Shown piece by piece: positions 44,402-53,889 of a stretch of DNA of 64,000 nt. The position numbers were made by a program, and so were the translations under genes. The stretch's first letter is position 1. Every line of letters starts with the position of its first letter. Below the pieces are notes generated by a model. The model saw nothing but the letters and a program-made list of their open reading frames with translations, was not told where the DNA came from and did not search any database. Source of the stretch: Clavibacter michiganensis subsp. tessellarius (GTDB lineage Bacteria; Actinomycetota; Actinomycetes; Actinomycetales; Microbacteriaceae); contig NZ_CP040788.1 of the NCBI RefSeq assembly GCF_021922985.1, forward strand, positions 1,488,001 through 1,552,000. The letters are read 5' to 3'.

Positions 44402-46171
44402 TCAGCCGGCGGTGAGCGCGCCCACGACGTCCGCGAGCGCGACCGGGGTGCGCTCGTTCGTGCGGCGGTCCCAGAGCTCGGCCATGCCGTCGGCGGCGCC
44501 GCGGCCGACGATGACGATGGTCGGCACGCCGATGAGCTCGGCGTCGCCGAACTTCACGCCGGGCGAGACCTTGGGGCGGTCGTCGAAGAGCACGTCGAGG
44601 CCGGCGGCGTCGAGCGCGTCGACGAGCTCCTCGCTGGCCGTCCTGACGCCCTCGTCCTTGCCGGTCATCACGACGTGCACGTCGAACGGGCTGATGGACG
44701 CGGGCCACAGGAGGCCGCGGCCGTCCTGCGTGGCCTCGGCGACGAGCGCGAGGTTGCGCGTGATGCCGATGCCGTACGAGCCCATCGTGACCGTGACGAG
44801 CTTGCCGTTCTCGTCGAGGACCTTGAGGCCGAGCGCCTCCGCGTACTTGCGGCCGAGCTCGAAGACGTGGCCGATCTCGGTGCCGCGGGCGGTGCTGATG
44901 GGGCCGGATCCGTCGGGCGCGGGGTCGCCGTCGCGCACGTCGGCCGCCTCCACGGCGCCGTCGGGCGTGAAGTCGCGGCCGGCGACGAGCGAGAGCACGT
45001 GCTTCCCGGCGACGTTGGCGCCCGTGATCCACGCGGTGCCGTCGACGACCCGGGGGTCGACGAGGTAGCGCACCTTCGTGGCCGACGTGGATCCGAGGAC
45101 GGGGCCCTCGGGCGACCACGGGCCGATGTAGCCCTTCACGAGGCCGGGCTGCTTCTGGAGGTCGGCCTCGGTGGCGGGCTCGACCTCGGCGGGGAAGAAG
45201 GCGACCTCGGCGCGCTTGAGGTCGACGTCCCGGTCGCCGGGGATCCCGACGACGACGAGCTCGCGCGTGCCGTCGAGGTGGGTGAGGGCGAGGACGATGT
45301 TCTTCAGCGTGTCGGCGGCGGTCCAGGGACGGCCGTCCTCGCGGGGCTCGCGGGCGTTCGCGAGGTCGACGAGCGTCGCGATCGTGGGGGTGTCGGGCGA
45401 GTCGAAGACGCGCGCGGCGGGCTGGCCGTCGATGGGGATCGACTCGGGCACGAGCGTCGTGTACGCCTCGACGTTGGCCGCGTAGCCGCCGGGCGAGCGC
45501 ACGAAGGTGTCCTCGCCGATGGGCGTGGGGTGCAGGAACTCCTCGCTCTTGGACCCGCCCATGGCGCCCGCGTCGGCGGCGACGATGACGTGCTCGAGGC
45601 CGAGGCGCTGGAAGATCCGCTCGTAGGCGTCGCGCTGGGCCTGGTAGCTCACGGACAGGGCCTCGTCGGTGACGTCGAAGGAGTACGCGTCCTTCATCGT
45701 GAACTCGCGGCCGCGGAGGATGCCGGCGCGGGGGCGGGCCTCGTCGCGGTACTTGTCCTGGATCTGGTAGATCGACAGGGGCAGGTCCTTGTAGCTCGAG
45801 TAGAGGTCCTTCACGAGCAGCGCGAAGAACTCCTCGTGCGTGGGCGCGAGCACCATGGGCGCGCGCTTGCGGTCCTCGAGGCGGAACATCCCGGGGCCGT
45901 ACTCGTCGTAGCGGCCGGTGGCCTGGTACGGCTCGGCGGGGAGCAGCGCGGGGAAGTGCACCTCCTGGGCGCCGATGCGCTCCATCTCCTCGCGGACGAT
46001 GGCCTCGACCTTGTTCTTGACCCGGAGGCCGAGCGGCAGCCAGGCGAAGATGCCGGGGGCCTGGCGGCGGATGTAGCCGGCGCGCACGAGGAGGCGGTGG
46101 CTGGCCACCTCGGCGTCGACGGGGTCTTCCCGGAGGGTGCGGACGAAGAGCTTCGAGAGGCGTGTGGACAC
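44402..46171 (-). CDS. proS: Prolyl-tRNA synthetase
   Basis: A 589-residue class II synthetase. Motif 2 includes [23 protein letters not shown], and [11 protein letters not shown] and [11 protein letters not shown] lie in the insertion and motif 3 area. The sequence includes the ybaK-like editing insertion (about 220-400), so this is the bacterial-type ProS with editing. Start: GTG at 46171 is preferred, because TAGGCT lies exactly six bases upstream; the GTG at 46177 would touch the -10 box. The mRNA is therefore probably leaderless. Confidence 0.95.
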   Translation of the reverse strand: MSTRLSKLFVRTLREDPVDAEVASHRLLVRAGYIRRQAPGIFAWLPLGLRVKNKVEAIVREEMERIGAQEVHFPALLPAEPYQATGRYDEYGPGMFRLEDRKRAPMVLAPTHEEFFALLVKDLYSSYKDLPLSIYQIQDKYRDEARPRAGILRGREFTMKDAYSFDVTDEALSVSYQAQRDAYERIFQRLGLEHVIVAADAGAMGGSKSEEFLHPTPIGEDTFVRSPGGYAANVEAYTTLVPESIPIDGQPAARVFDSPDTPTIATLVDLANAREPREDGRPWTAADTLKNIVLALTHLDGTRELVVVGIPGDRDVDLKRAEVAFFPAEVEPATEADLQKQPGLVKGYIGPWSPEGPVLGSTSATKVRYLVDPRVVDGTAWITGANVAGKHVLSLVAGRDFTPDGAVEAADVRDGDPAPDGSGPISTARGTEIGHVFELGRKYAEALGLKVLDENGKLVTVTMGSYGIGITRNLALVAEATQDGRGLLWPASISPFDVHVVMTGKDEGVRTASEELVDALDAAGLDVLFDDRPKVSPGVKFGDAELIGVPTIVIVGRGAADGMAELWDRRTNERTPVALADVVGALTAG

Positions 46172-46177
46172 CGACAC

Positions 46178-46183
46178 AGCCTA
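46178..46183 (-). promoter_or_regulatory. -10 box of proS
   Basis: TAGGCT on the minus strand with a six-base spacer (GTGTCG) to the GTG at 46171. This argues that the second of the two GTG codons is the true start. Confidence 0.6.
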
Positions 46184-46241
46184 GCGATCCGGGCGCGTCG
46201 GTCCGGCCCGGTCGGCGGGCGCCGGCGGGCGTCGGCGTCGG

Positions 46242-47255
46242 TCAGCGGCCGGCGGATCCGCCCGTCGCGTAGGAGAGCCGCAGGCGCTCGAAGCCCTCGT
46301 CGAGGGAGACGGCCGGCGTCCAGGCGAGGGCCCGGCGGGTCTCGCGCTGGTCGAACCAGTGCGCGGTGGAGAGCTGCTCGGCGAGGAAGCGGGTCATGGG
46401 CGGCTCGTCGGATCCGGGGCGTACGGCCCAGACGCGCTCGACCGCTCCCCCGGCGGCGCGGGCCAGGGCGGCGGGCACGCGGAGCCGCGGCGCGGGCACC
46501 CCGGCGGCCCGGCACATGCCGGCGAGCAGCTCGGCGACCGGGCGGGGCTCGCCGTTCGTGACGACGTACGCGCGGCCGTGCGCCGAGTCAGCCGCGGCGA
46601 GCGCGGCGACGATCGCGTCGGCCGCGTTGTCGCGGTAGACGGTGTCGATGAGCGCGGCGCCGTGGCCGAGGAGCGGGAGGCGATCGCGGGCGGCGCGGTG
46701 GACGATGCGCGCGACGAGCTGCGTGTCGCCCGGGCCCCACACGAGGTGCGGGCGGACGGCGAGGACGCGCATCGCCGGGTCGTCCTCGGCCAGGGCGATG
46801 AGCTCGCCCTCGGCCTTGGTGCGGGCGTAGTCGCCGCGGGCGCGCACGGGATCCGCCGGTCCGGCGCCGTCGCCCGTGATGGAGAGGCCGGTGTGCGCGA
46901 CCGACGGCGAGGAGACGTGCACGAACCGCACGACCCCGGCCGCGCGGGCCGCGGCGAGGAGGCCGCGCGTGCCCTCGACGTTGACGGCGCGGAAGTCGGC
47001 CGGGTCGCCCGCGAGCGAGACCTTGGCGGCGAGGTGGACGACGGCGTCGACGCCGTCGAGCACGCGGGCGACGGACTCCGGGTCGGTGACGCTGCCGCGG
47101 AGGTCGACGACGGACCCGGGCACCGGATCCACTCCGCTCGACGCGAGGCCGGACGGCTGGCGCTGGAAGGTGCGGACCGCGTGCCCCTGGGCGGCGAGCC
47201 GCTCGGCGACGGCGCGGCCGAGCATGCCGCTCGCGCCCGTGACGAGGACGGTCAC
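46242..47255 (-). CDS. oleD: OleD-type NAD(P)H-dependent 2-alkyl-3-ketoacyl reductase
   Basis: A 337-residue extended SDR of the 3-beta-HSD group. The Rossmann motif is LVTGASGMLGRAVAERLAAQ, the active-site Tyr-Lys pair is in ARGDYARTKAEGELIAL, and VVHLAAKVSLAGDPADF and RFVHVSSPSVAH are typical. OleD reduces the beta-ketoacid made by OleA. Its GTG overlaps the oleBC stop by four bases (GTGA), so it is the last gene of the oleA-oleBC-oleD operon. In isolation it could be read as a generic epimerase; the neighbours make OleD the best name. Confidence 0.85.
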   Translation of the reverse strand: MTVLVTGASGMLGRAVAERLAAQGHAVRTFQRQPSGLASSGVDPVPGSVVDLRGSVTDPESVARVLDGVDAVVHLAAKVSLAGDPADFRAVNVEGTRGLLAAARAAGVVRFVHVSSPSVAHTGLSITGDGAGPADPVRARGDYARTKAEGELIALAEDDPAMRVLAVRPHLVWGPGDTQLVARIVHRAARDRLPLLGHGAALIDTVYRDNAADAIVAALAAADSAHGRAYVVTNGEPRPVAELLAGMCRAAGVPAPRLRVPAALARAAGGAVERVWAVRPGSDEPPMTRFLAEQLSTAHWFDQRETRRALAWTPAVSLDEGFERLRLSYATGGSAGR

Positions 47256-49918
47256 GGGGCGCTCACCCGGCCGCCCGAGAGGATGCCGGCGGCCCAGCGG
47301 CCGAGGCGCGCGCGGTCGACCTTGGAGTTGTGGCGGACGTCGGTCGGCAGCACCGGGACGACGATCACCGCGGCGACGGGCACGTCGACCGCGGCGCGCA
47401 CGGCGGCCGCGAGGCCGGGGTCCGCGAGGCCCACGCGGCGCGCGGCGGGCACGGTCTCGACCACCAGCACGAGCTGCTGGACACCGGCGGGCCCGACGCC
47501 CACGGCGGCCGCGCGTCCGACGCCCGCGGCGGACTCCGCGCGCTGCTCGGGGCCGACGGGCGTGAGCACGCCGTCGGCGGTCGTGATGACGTGCGGGAGC
47601 CGGCCCTCGATCCAGAGCGCGCCCATGGCGTCGAGGTGGCCGACGTCGCCCGTGCGGTGCCGGCGGATCCCCTCGGCCGAGTCGCGCCGCGCGGCGCGGT
47701 CGGTGACGTGCAGGCGGTCGTAGCGCTCGTGGACGTGCGGCGCCTGGGCCACGATCTCGCCCGTGACGCCGGGCTCGGACGTGAGCGCGCCGGTGGCGGC
47801 CCCGGCCCGGTCGAGCGGGCTGATGCGGATGTCCACCGGGTCGACGGGCGTGCCCACGCAGACGCCGGCGTCGCCGCGGCGGGCGGCCTCGCGGATCCCG
47901 TCGAGCGTGACGTCGGTGAGCAGCAGGCCCTCGGTCATCCCGTAGGGCGTGTGCACCTCGGCGGCCGGCACGAGCGCGGCGGCGCGCGTGAGCAGCGCCT
48001 CCGACAGCGGGGCGCCCGCGGAGAGCAGGGAGCGGACCCGGCCGAGCACGGCGCGGTCGTCGGCGGTGAGCGCGTCGGCGGTCGCGACGACGTTCGCGAG
48101 CGCGGCGGGCGACGCGAAGACGACGGTCGCGTCCGCGGCGCGGGCCGCGGCGGCCAGCGCGGACGCGGTGAGGTCGCGCGGGCGGGTGACGTCCATGTCG
48201 GGCGTGACGCTCGTGGCGCCGAGCGCCGGTCCGAGGAGCGCGAACGGCGCGAAGCCGGCGACGAGCCCGGTGCCCACGCCCACGTCGAAGCGGCCGCCGA
48301 GGGTGTCGCGCAGCGACGCGAGCTGGCGGTGCGTGTAGACGACGCCCTTGGCGGGGCCGGTGGATCCCGAGGTGAAGAGGATCGCGGCGTCGTCGTCGGC
48401 CGCGGGCTCCGGTGGCAGGACCTGCGCCCGGCCGTCGCGGGCGATCTCCGGGAGGCTCGCGGCGACGCCGAGCGCGCGGGCGACGGGCGGCGCGAGAGTC
48501 GTGACGGAGATCCGCTCCCCCGGCCAGCCGAGGGCGCGCGCCAGGGCGAGGCCCGCGGGGATGCCGACGACCATGTCCGGGCGGGAGCCGGCGACCGCGC
48601 GTCCGAGGCCCTTCACGCCGAGGCCGGCGTCGGCGACCACGACGATCGCGCCGATGCGGAGGCACGCGTAGAGGAGCGCCGTGAGGTCGGCGCCGGGCGG
48701 CACCAGCAGCGAGACGCGGTCGCCGGCGCGGAGCCCGCGCGCGTGCAGGCCGGCCGCGATCTCGCGCACGCGGCGGGAGAGCAGCCGCCAGGAGACGGTG
48801 CGCGGGCCGGTGCCGCCGCGGGGCGCCATCTCCACGAGCACGGGCTCGTCGCTGTCGCGCAGCTCCTCGAGGAGCGCGCCGAGCGGGCGGACGGGCGCGG
48901 GCGTCCGCAGGGCGTGCGCGGCGGAGGCGGTTCCCGGCACGACCCGGTCGGCCAGCCAGTCGAGCGCGGCGGAGGCGTAGTCGTGGTCCTCCGCGACCAG
49001 GTGCCCGGCGCCCTCGACGCGGTGCACGTCGGCGTGCGGCAGGCGCTCGAGGAGGTCGGAGAGGTACACGTCGCTGAAGATCGGGTCGCGCGGACCCCAG
49101 ACGAACAGGGCCGGGAGGTCGAGGTCGCGCAGCCCCTCCGCGATGGCGGTGAGGGTCGCGTGGCTCGGGTGCGCGGGGCCGACGGGGATGTCGGCGACGA
49201 AGCCGCGGATCCCGGCGCGACGGTCGGCGCCCCGGTACGGCGCCGCGAAGGCCCGGCGCACGGCCGGGTCGAGCGGCGGGTGCGCGAGGGCGAGCGTGGT
49301 GGCGAGGAAGCCGGGCGTGCCGCGGGTCGCGGCGTCGTGGATCCCCGTGGCGAGCGCCAGGCGCAGCGGCCACGGGATGGGCACGCCCTCCTCCTGGTGC
49401 ACGGCCGTGTTGAGCGCCATGACCCCGGCGAGCACGTCGCGGTTGCGGAGCGCCCAGCCGAGGCTGACGACGCCGCCCCAGTCGTGGCCGAGCGTGACCA
49501 CGGGGCCGGTGGCGCCGGATCCGGAGAGCCCGAGCTCGTCGGTCAGCGCCTGCAGGTCGTCGAGCCGCGTCGGCAGCGTGCGGGCCTCGCCCGTGCGCTC
49601 GGAGAAGCCCATGTCGAGCTGGTCGACGGCGACCACGCGCCAGGCCGGTGCCGACGGATCCCGCTCGGCGCGGGCGAGCGACTCCGCCGCGATGCGCCGC
49701 CAGAGGTACGACCACGTCGGGTTGCCGTGCACGCAGAGGATCGTGCCGGCGACCGGCGCGCCCGTGGCCGCGAGCCGCTCCCCCGTGTCGAGGAGGTGCC
49801 AGCCGTGGCCGCCCGCCTCCACGACGCGCGACCACGCGGGGTCGAGGCCCGGCAGCGGCTGCCCGTCGTCGCCGGGCACCGGGACGGTCGCCGCGTCGCC
49901 GCGGACCTCGCGCGTCAC
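47252..49918 (-). CDS. oleBC: OleBC fusion: beta-lactone decarboxylase plus beta-lactone synthetase
   Basis: An 888-residue fusion. Residues about 1-300 are an alpha/beta-hydrolase (OleB) with nucleophilic Asp in LGHDWGGVVSLGWAL and catalytic His in GAGHLVAEDHDYA, as in haloalkane-dehalogenase-like enzymes. Residues about 330-880 are an ANL-type adenylating enzyme (OleC) with ILFTSGSTGPAKGVVYTHRQ and the TPYGMTEGLL signature. OleC makes a beta-lactone from a beta-hydroxy acid, and OleB removes CO2 to give an internal alkene. Fusion of the two is known in actinobacteria. It follows oleA with seven bases between them. Confidence 0.9.
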   Translation of the reverse strand: MTREVRGDAATVPVPGDDGQPLPGLDPAWSRVVEAGGHGWHLLDTGERLAATGAPVAGTILCVHGNPTWSYLWRRIAAESLARAERDPSAPAWRVVAVDQLDMGFSERTGEARTLPTRLDDLQALTDELGLSGSGATGPVVTLGHDWGGVVSLGWALRNRDVLAGVMALNTAVHQEEGVPIPWPLRLALATGIHDAATRGTPGFLATTLALAHPPLDPAVRRAFAAPYRGADRRAGIRGFVADIPVGPAHPSHATLTAIAEGLRDLDLPALFVWGPRDPIFSDVYLSDLLERLPHADVHRVEGAGHLVAEDHDYASAALDWLADRVVPGTASAAHALRTPAPVRPLGALLEELRDSDEPVLVEMAPRGGTGPRTVSWRLLSRRVREIAAGLHARGLRAGDRVSLLVPPGADLTALLYACLRIGAIVVVADAGLGVKGLGRAVAGSRPDMVVGIPAGLALARALGWPGERISVTTLAPPVARALGVAASLPEIARDGRAQVLPPEPAADDDAAILFTSGSTGPAKGVVYTHRQLASLRDTLGGRFDVGVGTGLVAGFAPFALLGPALGATSVTPDMDVTRPRDLTASALAAAARAADATVVFASPAALANVVATADALTADDRAVLGRVRSLLSAGAPLSEALLTRAAALVPAAEVHTPYGMTEGLLLTDVTLDGIREAARRGDAGVCVGTPVDPVDIRISPLDRAGAATGALTSEPGVTGEIVAQAPHVHERYDRLHVTDRAARRDSAEGIRRHRTGDVGHLDAMGALWIEGRLPHVITTADGVLTPVGPEQRAESAAGVGRAAAVGVGPAGVQQLVLVVETVPAARRVGLADPGLAAAVRAAVDVPVAAVIVVPVLPTDVRHNSKVDRARLGRWAAGILSGGRVSAP

Positions 49919-49925
49919 GGCGCGG

Positions 49926-50957
49926 CTACCAGAGGATCTCGGTCATGGCCGTGTTGAGGCCGGAGCCCACGCCCATGCAGAGCACGCGGTCGCCGCGGCT
50001 GAGGCTGTCGGCCTGGTCGGCGAGCGTGATCGGGATGCTCGCGGGGCCGACGTTGCCGTACCGCGGGTAGGTGAGCGGCACGCGCGACTTGTCGAGCTTC
50101 GCGGCCTTGACGATGGCGTTCGTGTGCACGTCGGAGACCTGGTGGAGGATGTAGCGGTCCATGTCGGACCACTGCCAGTCGTCCCCGGCCGCCTCCTTCC
50201 ACGCGTCGACGACGAGCTCCATGCCGCCGCGGAGGAGCTCCTTGGTGTCGGTGAACATGCCGTCCACGTCGCCGATGCAGAGCTCGTGGTGCTGGGTGGC
50301 GGCGCGCGTGACGCCGCCGAGGATCCGGTGCCCCTCGGGGTGGTCGCTCGTGCGCCCGAGGACGGCCGCCGCCGCGCCCGCGCCGAGCGTGAGGCTCGGG
50401 AACTCGCTGAGGAAGTCGGCGCGCGTGGTCTCGGGGCGGAGGAGCCGGGCGACCGTGTTGTGGCGGATCTCGCCGGCGTCCTCGCCGTCGACGATCATCG
50501 CGTACTCGATCTGGCCGGAGTCGATGAGGTGCCCGGCGAGCGTCATGGCGTTGACGAAGCCGAGGCACGCGTTGGCGATGTCGAAGTTGAGCGCCGACGA
50601 CGGCAGGCCGAGGCCGTTGTGGATGCCGACCGCGACGCTCGGCTCGAGGTGCGCCCGCGTGACGGACGTGTTGATGAGCAGCCCGATCTGCGACGGCTCG
50701 ACGCCCGCCTGCGCGAGCGCCTTCCGGCCGGCCTGCGTGGCGGCGGCGTCGAAGGACATGGAGGCGTCCCAGTTGCGGCGCTCGAGCACGCCGGCCACGC
50801 GCTGCAGCAGGCCCGTGGGGAGACGGAGCCGGGAGAGGACGGGCTTCAGGCGCTCGTCGATCTCGACCGAGGTGACCGTGTGCGGGGCGAGGACGCTGGC
50901 GAGCCCCAGCAGGGAGGTGTTCCGATGCCGGAAAGTGGCGTTACCGTTCAACAGCAT
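49926..50957 (-). CDS. oleA: OleA thiolase-fold condensing enzyme
   Basis: A 343-residue member of the FabH/thiolase superfamily. The active Cys is in FDIANACLGFVNAMTLAGHL (about residue 140), the His in ILHQVSDVH and the Asn in YGNVGPASIPITL. A Glu in RAHLEPSVA matches the OleA general base that FabH lacks. OleA joins two fatty acyl-CoA molecules head to head. It could be mistaken for a KAS III, but the Glu and the operon with oleBC and oleD decide. The start ATG has a GAGG nearby. A palindrome overlaps its promoter. Confidence 0.9.
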   Translation of the reverse strand: MLLNGNATFRHRNTSLLGLASVLAPHTVTSVEIDERLKPVLSRLRLPTGLLQRVAGVLERRNWDASMSFDAAATQAGRKALAQAGVEPSQIGLLINTSVTRAHLEPSVAVGIHNGLGLPSSALNFDIANACLGFVNAMTLAGHLIDSGQIEYAMIVDGEDAGEIRHNTVARLLRPETTRADFLSEFPSLTLGAGAAAAVLGRTSDHPEGHRILGGVTRAATQHHELCIGDVDGMFTDTKELLRGGMELVVDAWKEAAGDDWQWSDMDRYILHQVSDVHTNAIVKAAKLDKSRVPLTYPRYGNVGPASIPITLADQADSLSRGDRVLCMGVGSGLNTAMTEILW

Positions 50958-50973
50958 CCTCAGTTCGTGGGCG

Positions 50974-51003
50974 GTCCGCCGGGCGGACGACTAGCAGAGC
51001 CTA
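50974..51003 (-). promoter_or_regulatory. oleA promoter with operator-like palindrome
   Basis: On the minus strand a TAGGCT -10 (50998-51003) gives a start near 50991. Directly downstream lies the 15-bp palindrome GTCCGCC-G-GGCGGAC (50974-50988), so a bound protein would block early transcription of the whole ole operon. Confidence 0.55.
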
Positions 51004-51061
51004 CGCGCAGGCGGCGCGCGCGGACGCACGGCCGCCGCGCGGGCGGGTGGGGAGGGTGGGA

Positions 51062-52207
51062 CTAGACGAGGATCTCGGGGCTGCCGATGGATCCCGCGGG
51101 CATCTCCGCGGCGAGGCGGTTCGCCTCCTCGATGAGGGTCTGGACGATCTCGGCCTCGGGGACGGTCTTGATGACCTCGCCCTTGACGAAGATCTGCCCG
51201 CGGCCGTTGCCGGACGCGACGCCGAGCTCGGCCTCGCGGGCCTCGCCGGGTCCGTTCACGACGCAGCCCATGACCGCGACGCGCAGCGGCACGTTGACGT
51301 GCTTGAGGCCCTCGGTGACCTGCTCGGCGAGGGAGTACACGTCGACCTGCGCGCGGCCGCAGCTCGGGCAGGAGACGATCTCGAGCTTGCGCTCGCGGAG
51401 GTTGAGCGACTGCAGGATCTGCAAGCCCACCTTCACCTCCTCCGCCGGGGGCGCGGAGAGGGAGACGCGGATGGTGTCGCCGATGCCCTCGGACAGCAGG
51501 ATGCCGAACGCGGTCGCGCTCTTGATCGTGCCCTGGAAGGCGGGGCCGGCCTCGGTGACGCCGAGGTGGAGGGGCCAGTCGCCGCGCTCGGCGAGCAGGC
51601 GGTAGGCCTTGACCATGATGACGGGGTCGTTGTGCTTGACCGAGATCTTGAAGTCGTGGAAGTCGTGCTCCTCGAAGAGGCTGGCCTCCCAGACGGCGGA
51701 CTCGACGAGCGCCTCGGGCGTGGCCTTGCCGTACTTCTGCAGCAGGCTCGGGTGCAGGGATCCGGCGTTGACGCCGATGCGGATGGAGGTGCCCGCGGCC
51801 TTGGCGGCCTTCGCGATGGCGCCCACCTGGTCGTCGAACTTGCGGATGTTGCCGGGGTTCACGCGCACGGCGCCGACGCCGGCGTCGATGGCCGTGAAGA
51901 CGTAGCGGGGCTGGAAGTGAATGTCCGCGATGATCGGGATCTGGCTCTTCTTCGCCAGGATGTGCAGCACGTCCGCGTCGTCCTGGTGCGGCACCGCGAC
52001 GCGCACGATGTCGCAGCCGGTGGCCGTGAGCTCGGCGATCTGCTGGAGCGTGGCGTTGATGTTGGTCGTCTGCGTGGTCGTCATCGACTGGACGCTGACC
52101 TGGGCGTCGCCGCCCACCTTCACCTTGCCGACGCTGATCTGACGGGTCTTGCGACGGGGCGCGAGGACCTCAGGGACCTTCGGCATTCCGAGATTGACTG
52201 CTGGCAC
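51062..52207 (-). CDS. ispG: 4-hydroxy-3-methylbut-2-enyl diphosphate synthase IspG (GcpE)
   Basis: A 381-residue 4Fe-4S enzyme of the MEP isoprenoid pathway. It begins with [20 protein letters not shown] and contains [20 protein letters not shown] and [12 protein letters not shown]. The C-terminal cluster Cys are in [12 protein letters not shown] and [19 protein letters not shown] at 52207 is preferred over the TTG at 52213, because TAGGCT is seven bases upstream, giving a leaderless start. In many actinobacteria the order is dxr-rseP-ispG; here dxr lies further away. Confidence 0.96.
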   Translation of the reverse strand: MPAVNLGMPKVPEVLAPRRKTRQISVGKVKVGGDAQVSVQSMTTTQTTNINATLQQIAELTATGCDIVRVAVPHQDDADVLHILAKKSQIPIIADIHFQPRYVFTAIDAGVGAVRVNPGNIRKFDDQVGAIAKAAKAAGTSIRIGVNAGSLHPSLLQKYGKATPEALVESAVWEASLFEEHDFHDFKISVKHNDPVIMVKAYRLLAERGDWPLHLGVTEAGPAFQGTIKSATAFGILLSEGIGDTIRVSLSAPPAEEVKVGLQILQSLNLRERKLEIVSCPSCGRAQVDVYSLAEQVTEGLKHVNVPLRVAVMGCVVNGPGEAREAELGVASGNGRGQIFVKGEVIKTVPEAEIVQTLIEEANRLAAEMPAGSIGSPEILV

Positions 52208-52214
52208 GGACAAG

Positions 52215-52220
52215 AGCCTA
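52215..52220 (-). promoter_or_regulatory. -10 box of ispG
   Basis: TAGGCT on the minus strand, seven bases before the GTG at 52207. Confidence 0.55.
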
Positions 52221-52277
52221 CGTCCGATTCCTGCGTGCCTGGTGCGGCGGGGGCGCGGGCGGCCCGCCCTTCCCTGA

Positions 52278-53708
52278 TCAGGTCAGGCGTACGGGGTTCA
52301 CCAGGTCGGCGAAGATCAGCAGCGCGCTCATGGCGCCGAACAGGATCACGACCACGAACGTCAGCGGCATGAGCTTGGCGACGTCCACCGGCCCCGGGTC
52401 GCGGCGGCCGAACGCCTTCGCGAGGAAGCGGCGGACGCCCTCGACGATGGCGCCGAGCACGTGGCCGCCGTCGAGCGGCAGGAGCGGGAGCAGGTTGATC
52501 ATGCCGAGCGCCACGTTGAGCGACGCGACCAGGCCGATCATGGCGGAGGCGCGCGACGCGACCGGGGTCTCGTCGAGGCTCGCGATCTCGCCGGCCACGC
52601 GGCCCACGCCCACGACGCTCATGGGGCCGTTGGGATCGCGCTCGCCGCCGCCGAAGGCCGCGCGGCCCACGTCGACGAGGCGCTGAGGGAGGTTCAGGAT
52701 GAGGTTGCCCACCGCGGCCATGTTCTCGCCCGTGGTGGTGAAGGCGGCCGACAGCGGCTGCTGCTGCACGGCCTGCGTGGGCGTGAAGCCGATGAGGCCC
52801 ACCTGCTGCGTGACCGGGCGGCCCTGCTCGTCGACCTCGGGGGCGCCGCGGGACCCGATGACGGCCTGCTCGGAGAGGACGGGCGTGATCGCGAGCGTCT
52901 GACGCGCGCCGCCGCGGTCGACGACCACGTCGAGCTCGCGGCCGGCGGACGCGCGCACGGTGCTCGTGACCTGGTCCCACGCGGTGACGGGCGTGCCGTC
53001 GATGCTGACGATCGTGTCGCCGGGCTGGAGGCCGGCGGCCGCGCCGGGAGCGGCGGGGGCGCCCGCGGGGCAGGTGGCGGGATCGGCCGAGGCGGCGGAT
53101 CCGGCGGGGACGATGCACGCGTTGACCTGGCCGACCGTGGTGGTGGGCTGGGTGACGCCGAAGCCGCAGAGCACCACGGCGAACAGCACCACCGCGAGGA
53201 GGAAGTTCATGGCCGGGCCGCCGAGCATGATGACCATGCGCTTCGGCACCGGCAGCTTGTAGAAGGCGCGGTCCTCCTCGTCGCCGACGCTCTCGGCGCT
53301 CGCCTGGCGCGCGTCCTGCACGAGGCTGTCGAAGAAGCCGCGGCCGGCGCGGTCGTCGGCGGGCGGGGATCCGCCGTCGGCGCCGGGCTCCGCGCGGGCG
53401 TCGCGGCGGGGGTCGGAGCCGACGAGCTGCGCCAGCCCCGTGCTGCTCTCGCCGGCGCGCGAGCTCTGCGGCGGGAACATGCCGATCATGGAGATGTAGC
53501 CGCCCAGCGGGATGGCCTTCACGCCGTACTCGGTCTCTCCCTTGCGGCGGCTGAAGATCGTCGGCCCGAAGCCGATCATGTACTGCGTGACGCGGACGCC
53601 GAAGAGCTTGGCGGGCACCAGGTGCCCGACCTCGTGGAGGCCGATGGACACGGCGACGCCGACCACGATGATGAGCACCCCGAGGATGTAGAGGAAGACG
53701 CCGTCCAT
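52278..53708 (-). CDS. Site-2 (RIP) metalloprotease, RseP/Rip1-like
   Basis: A 476-residue membrane protease. Residues about 1-25 form the first helix and are followed by [18 protein letters not shown], the HExxH zinc motif. After a cytoplasmic, poorly conserved stretch (about 80-160) comes a PDZ domain (about 230-310) with [20 protein letters not shown], and the second catalytic motif [18 protein letters not shown] in a later helix. It cuts anti-sigma factors or other membrane proteins within the membrane. The ATG at 53708 is eight bases from a TAGCCT box, close to leaderless. It lies upstream of ispG in the same direction. Confidence 0.92.
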   Translation of the reverse strand: MDGVFLYILGVLIIVVGVAVSIGLHEVGHLVPAKLFGVRVTQYMIGFGPTIFSRRKGETEYGVKAIPLGGYISMIGMFPPQSSRAGESSTGLAQLVGSDPRRDARAEPGADGGSPPADDRAGRGFFDSLVQDARQASAESVGDEEDRAFYKLPVPKRMVIMLGGPAMNFLLAVVLFAVVLCGFGVTQPTTTVGQVNACIVPAGSAASADPATCPAGAPAAPGAAAGLQPGDTIVSIDGTPVTAWDQVTSTVRASAGRELDVVVDRGGARQTLAITPVLSEQAVIGSRGAPEVDEQGRPVTQQVGLIGFTPTQAVQQQPLSAAFTTTGENMAAVGNLILNLPQRLVDVGRAAFGGGERDPNGPMSVVGVGRVAGEIASLDETPVASRASAMIGLVASLNVALGMINLLPLLPLDGGHVLGAIVEGVRRFLAKAFGRRDPGPVDVAKLMPLTFVVVILFGAMSALLIFADLVNPVRLT

Positions 53709-53716
53709 GGTGGGAG

Positions 53717-53722
53717 AGGCTA
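53717..53722 (-). promoter_or_regulatory. -10 box of the RseP-like gene
   Basis: TAGCCT on the minus strand, eight bases before the ATG at 53708. Confidence 0.45.
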
Positions 53723-53889
53723 CCTCCCGCACCCTGGGCGGACGCCCGCGGCGACGGGGATCCACGGGGCGGTGTCCGCTCCGCGCCCGCCGCTCCGTCC
53801 CCGGCTCTCCCACGCGGGTCGCGCGGCGCGGACGGCGGTCTCCCGGGAGCCCCCGGCTAGTCTGGGAGCCCGCGACGAGAGGTGGCCCC

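Noticed and set aside
46242..47255. Generic NAD-dependent epimerase annotation
   Set aside because: The coupled oleBC and oleA genes and the SDR type make OleD the better call.
49926..50957. KAS III (FabH) annotation
   Set aside because: The Glu in RAHLEPSVA and the operon partners fit OleA, and no acyl-carrier or fab genes are beside it.
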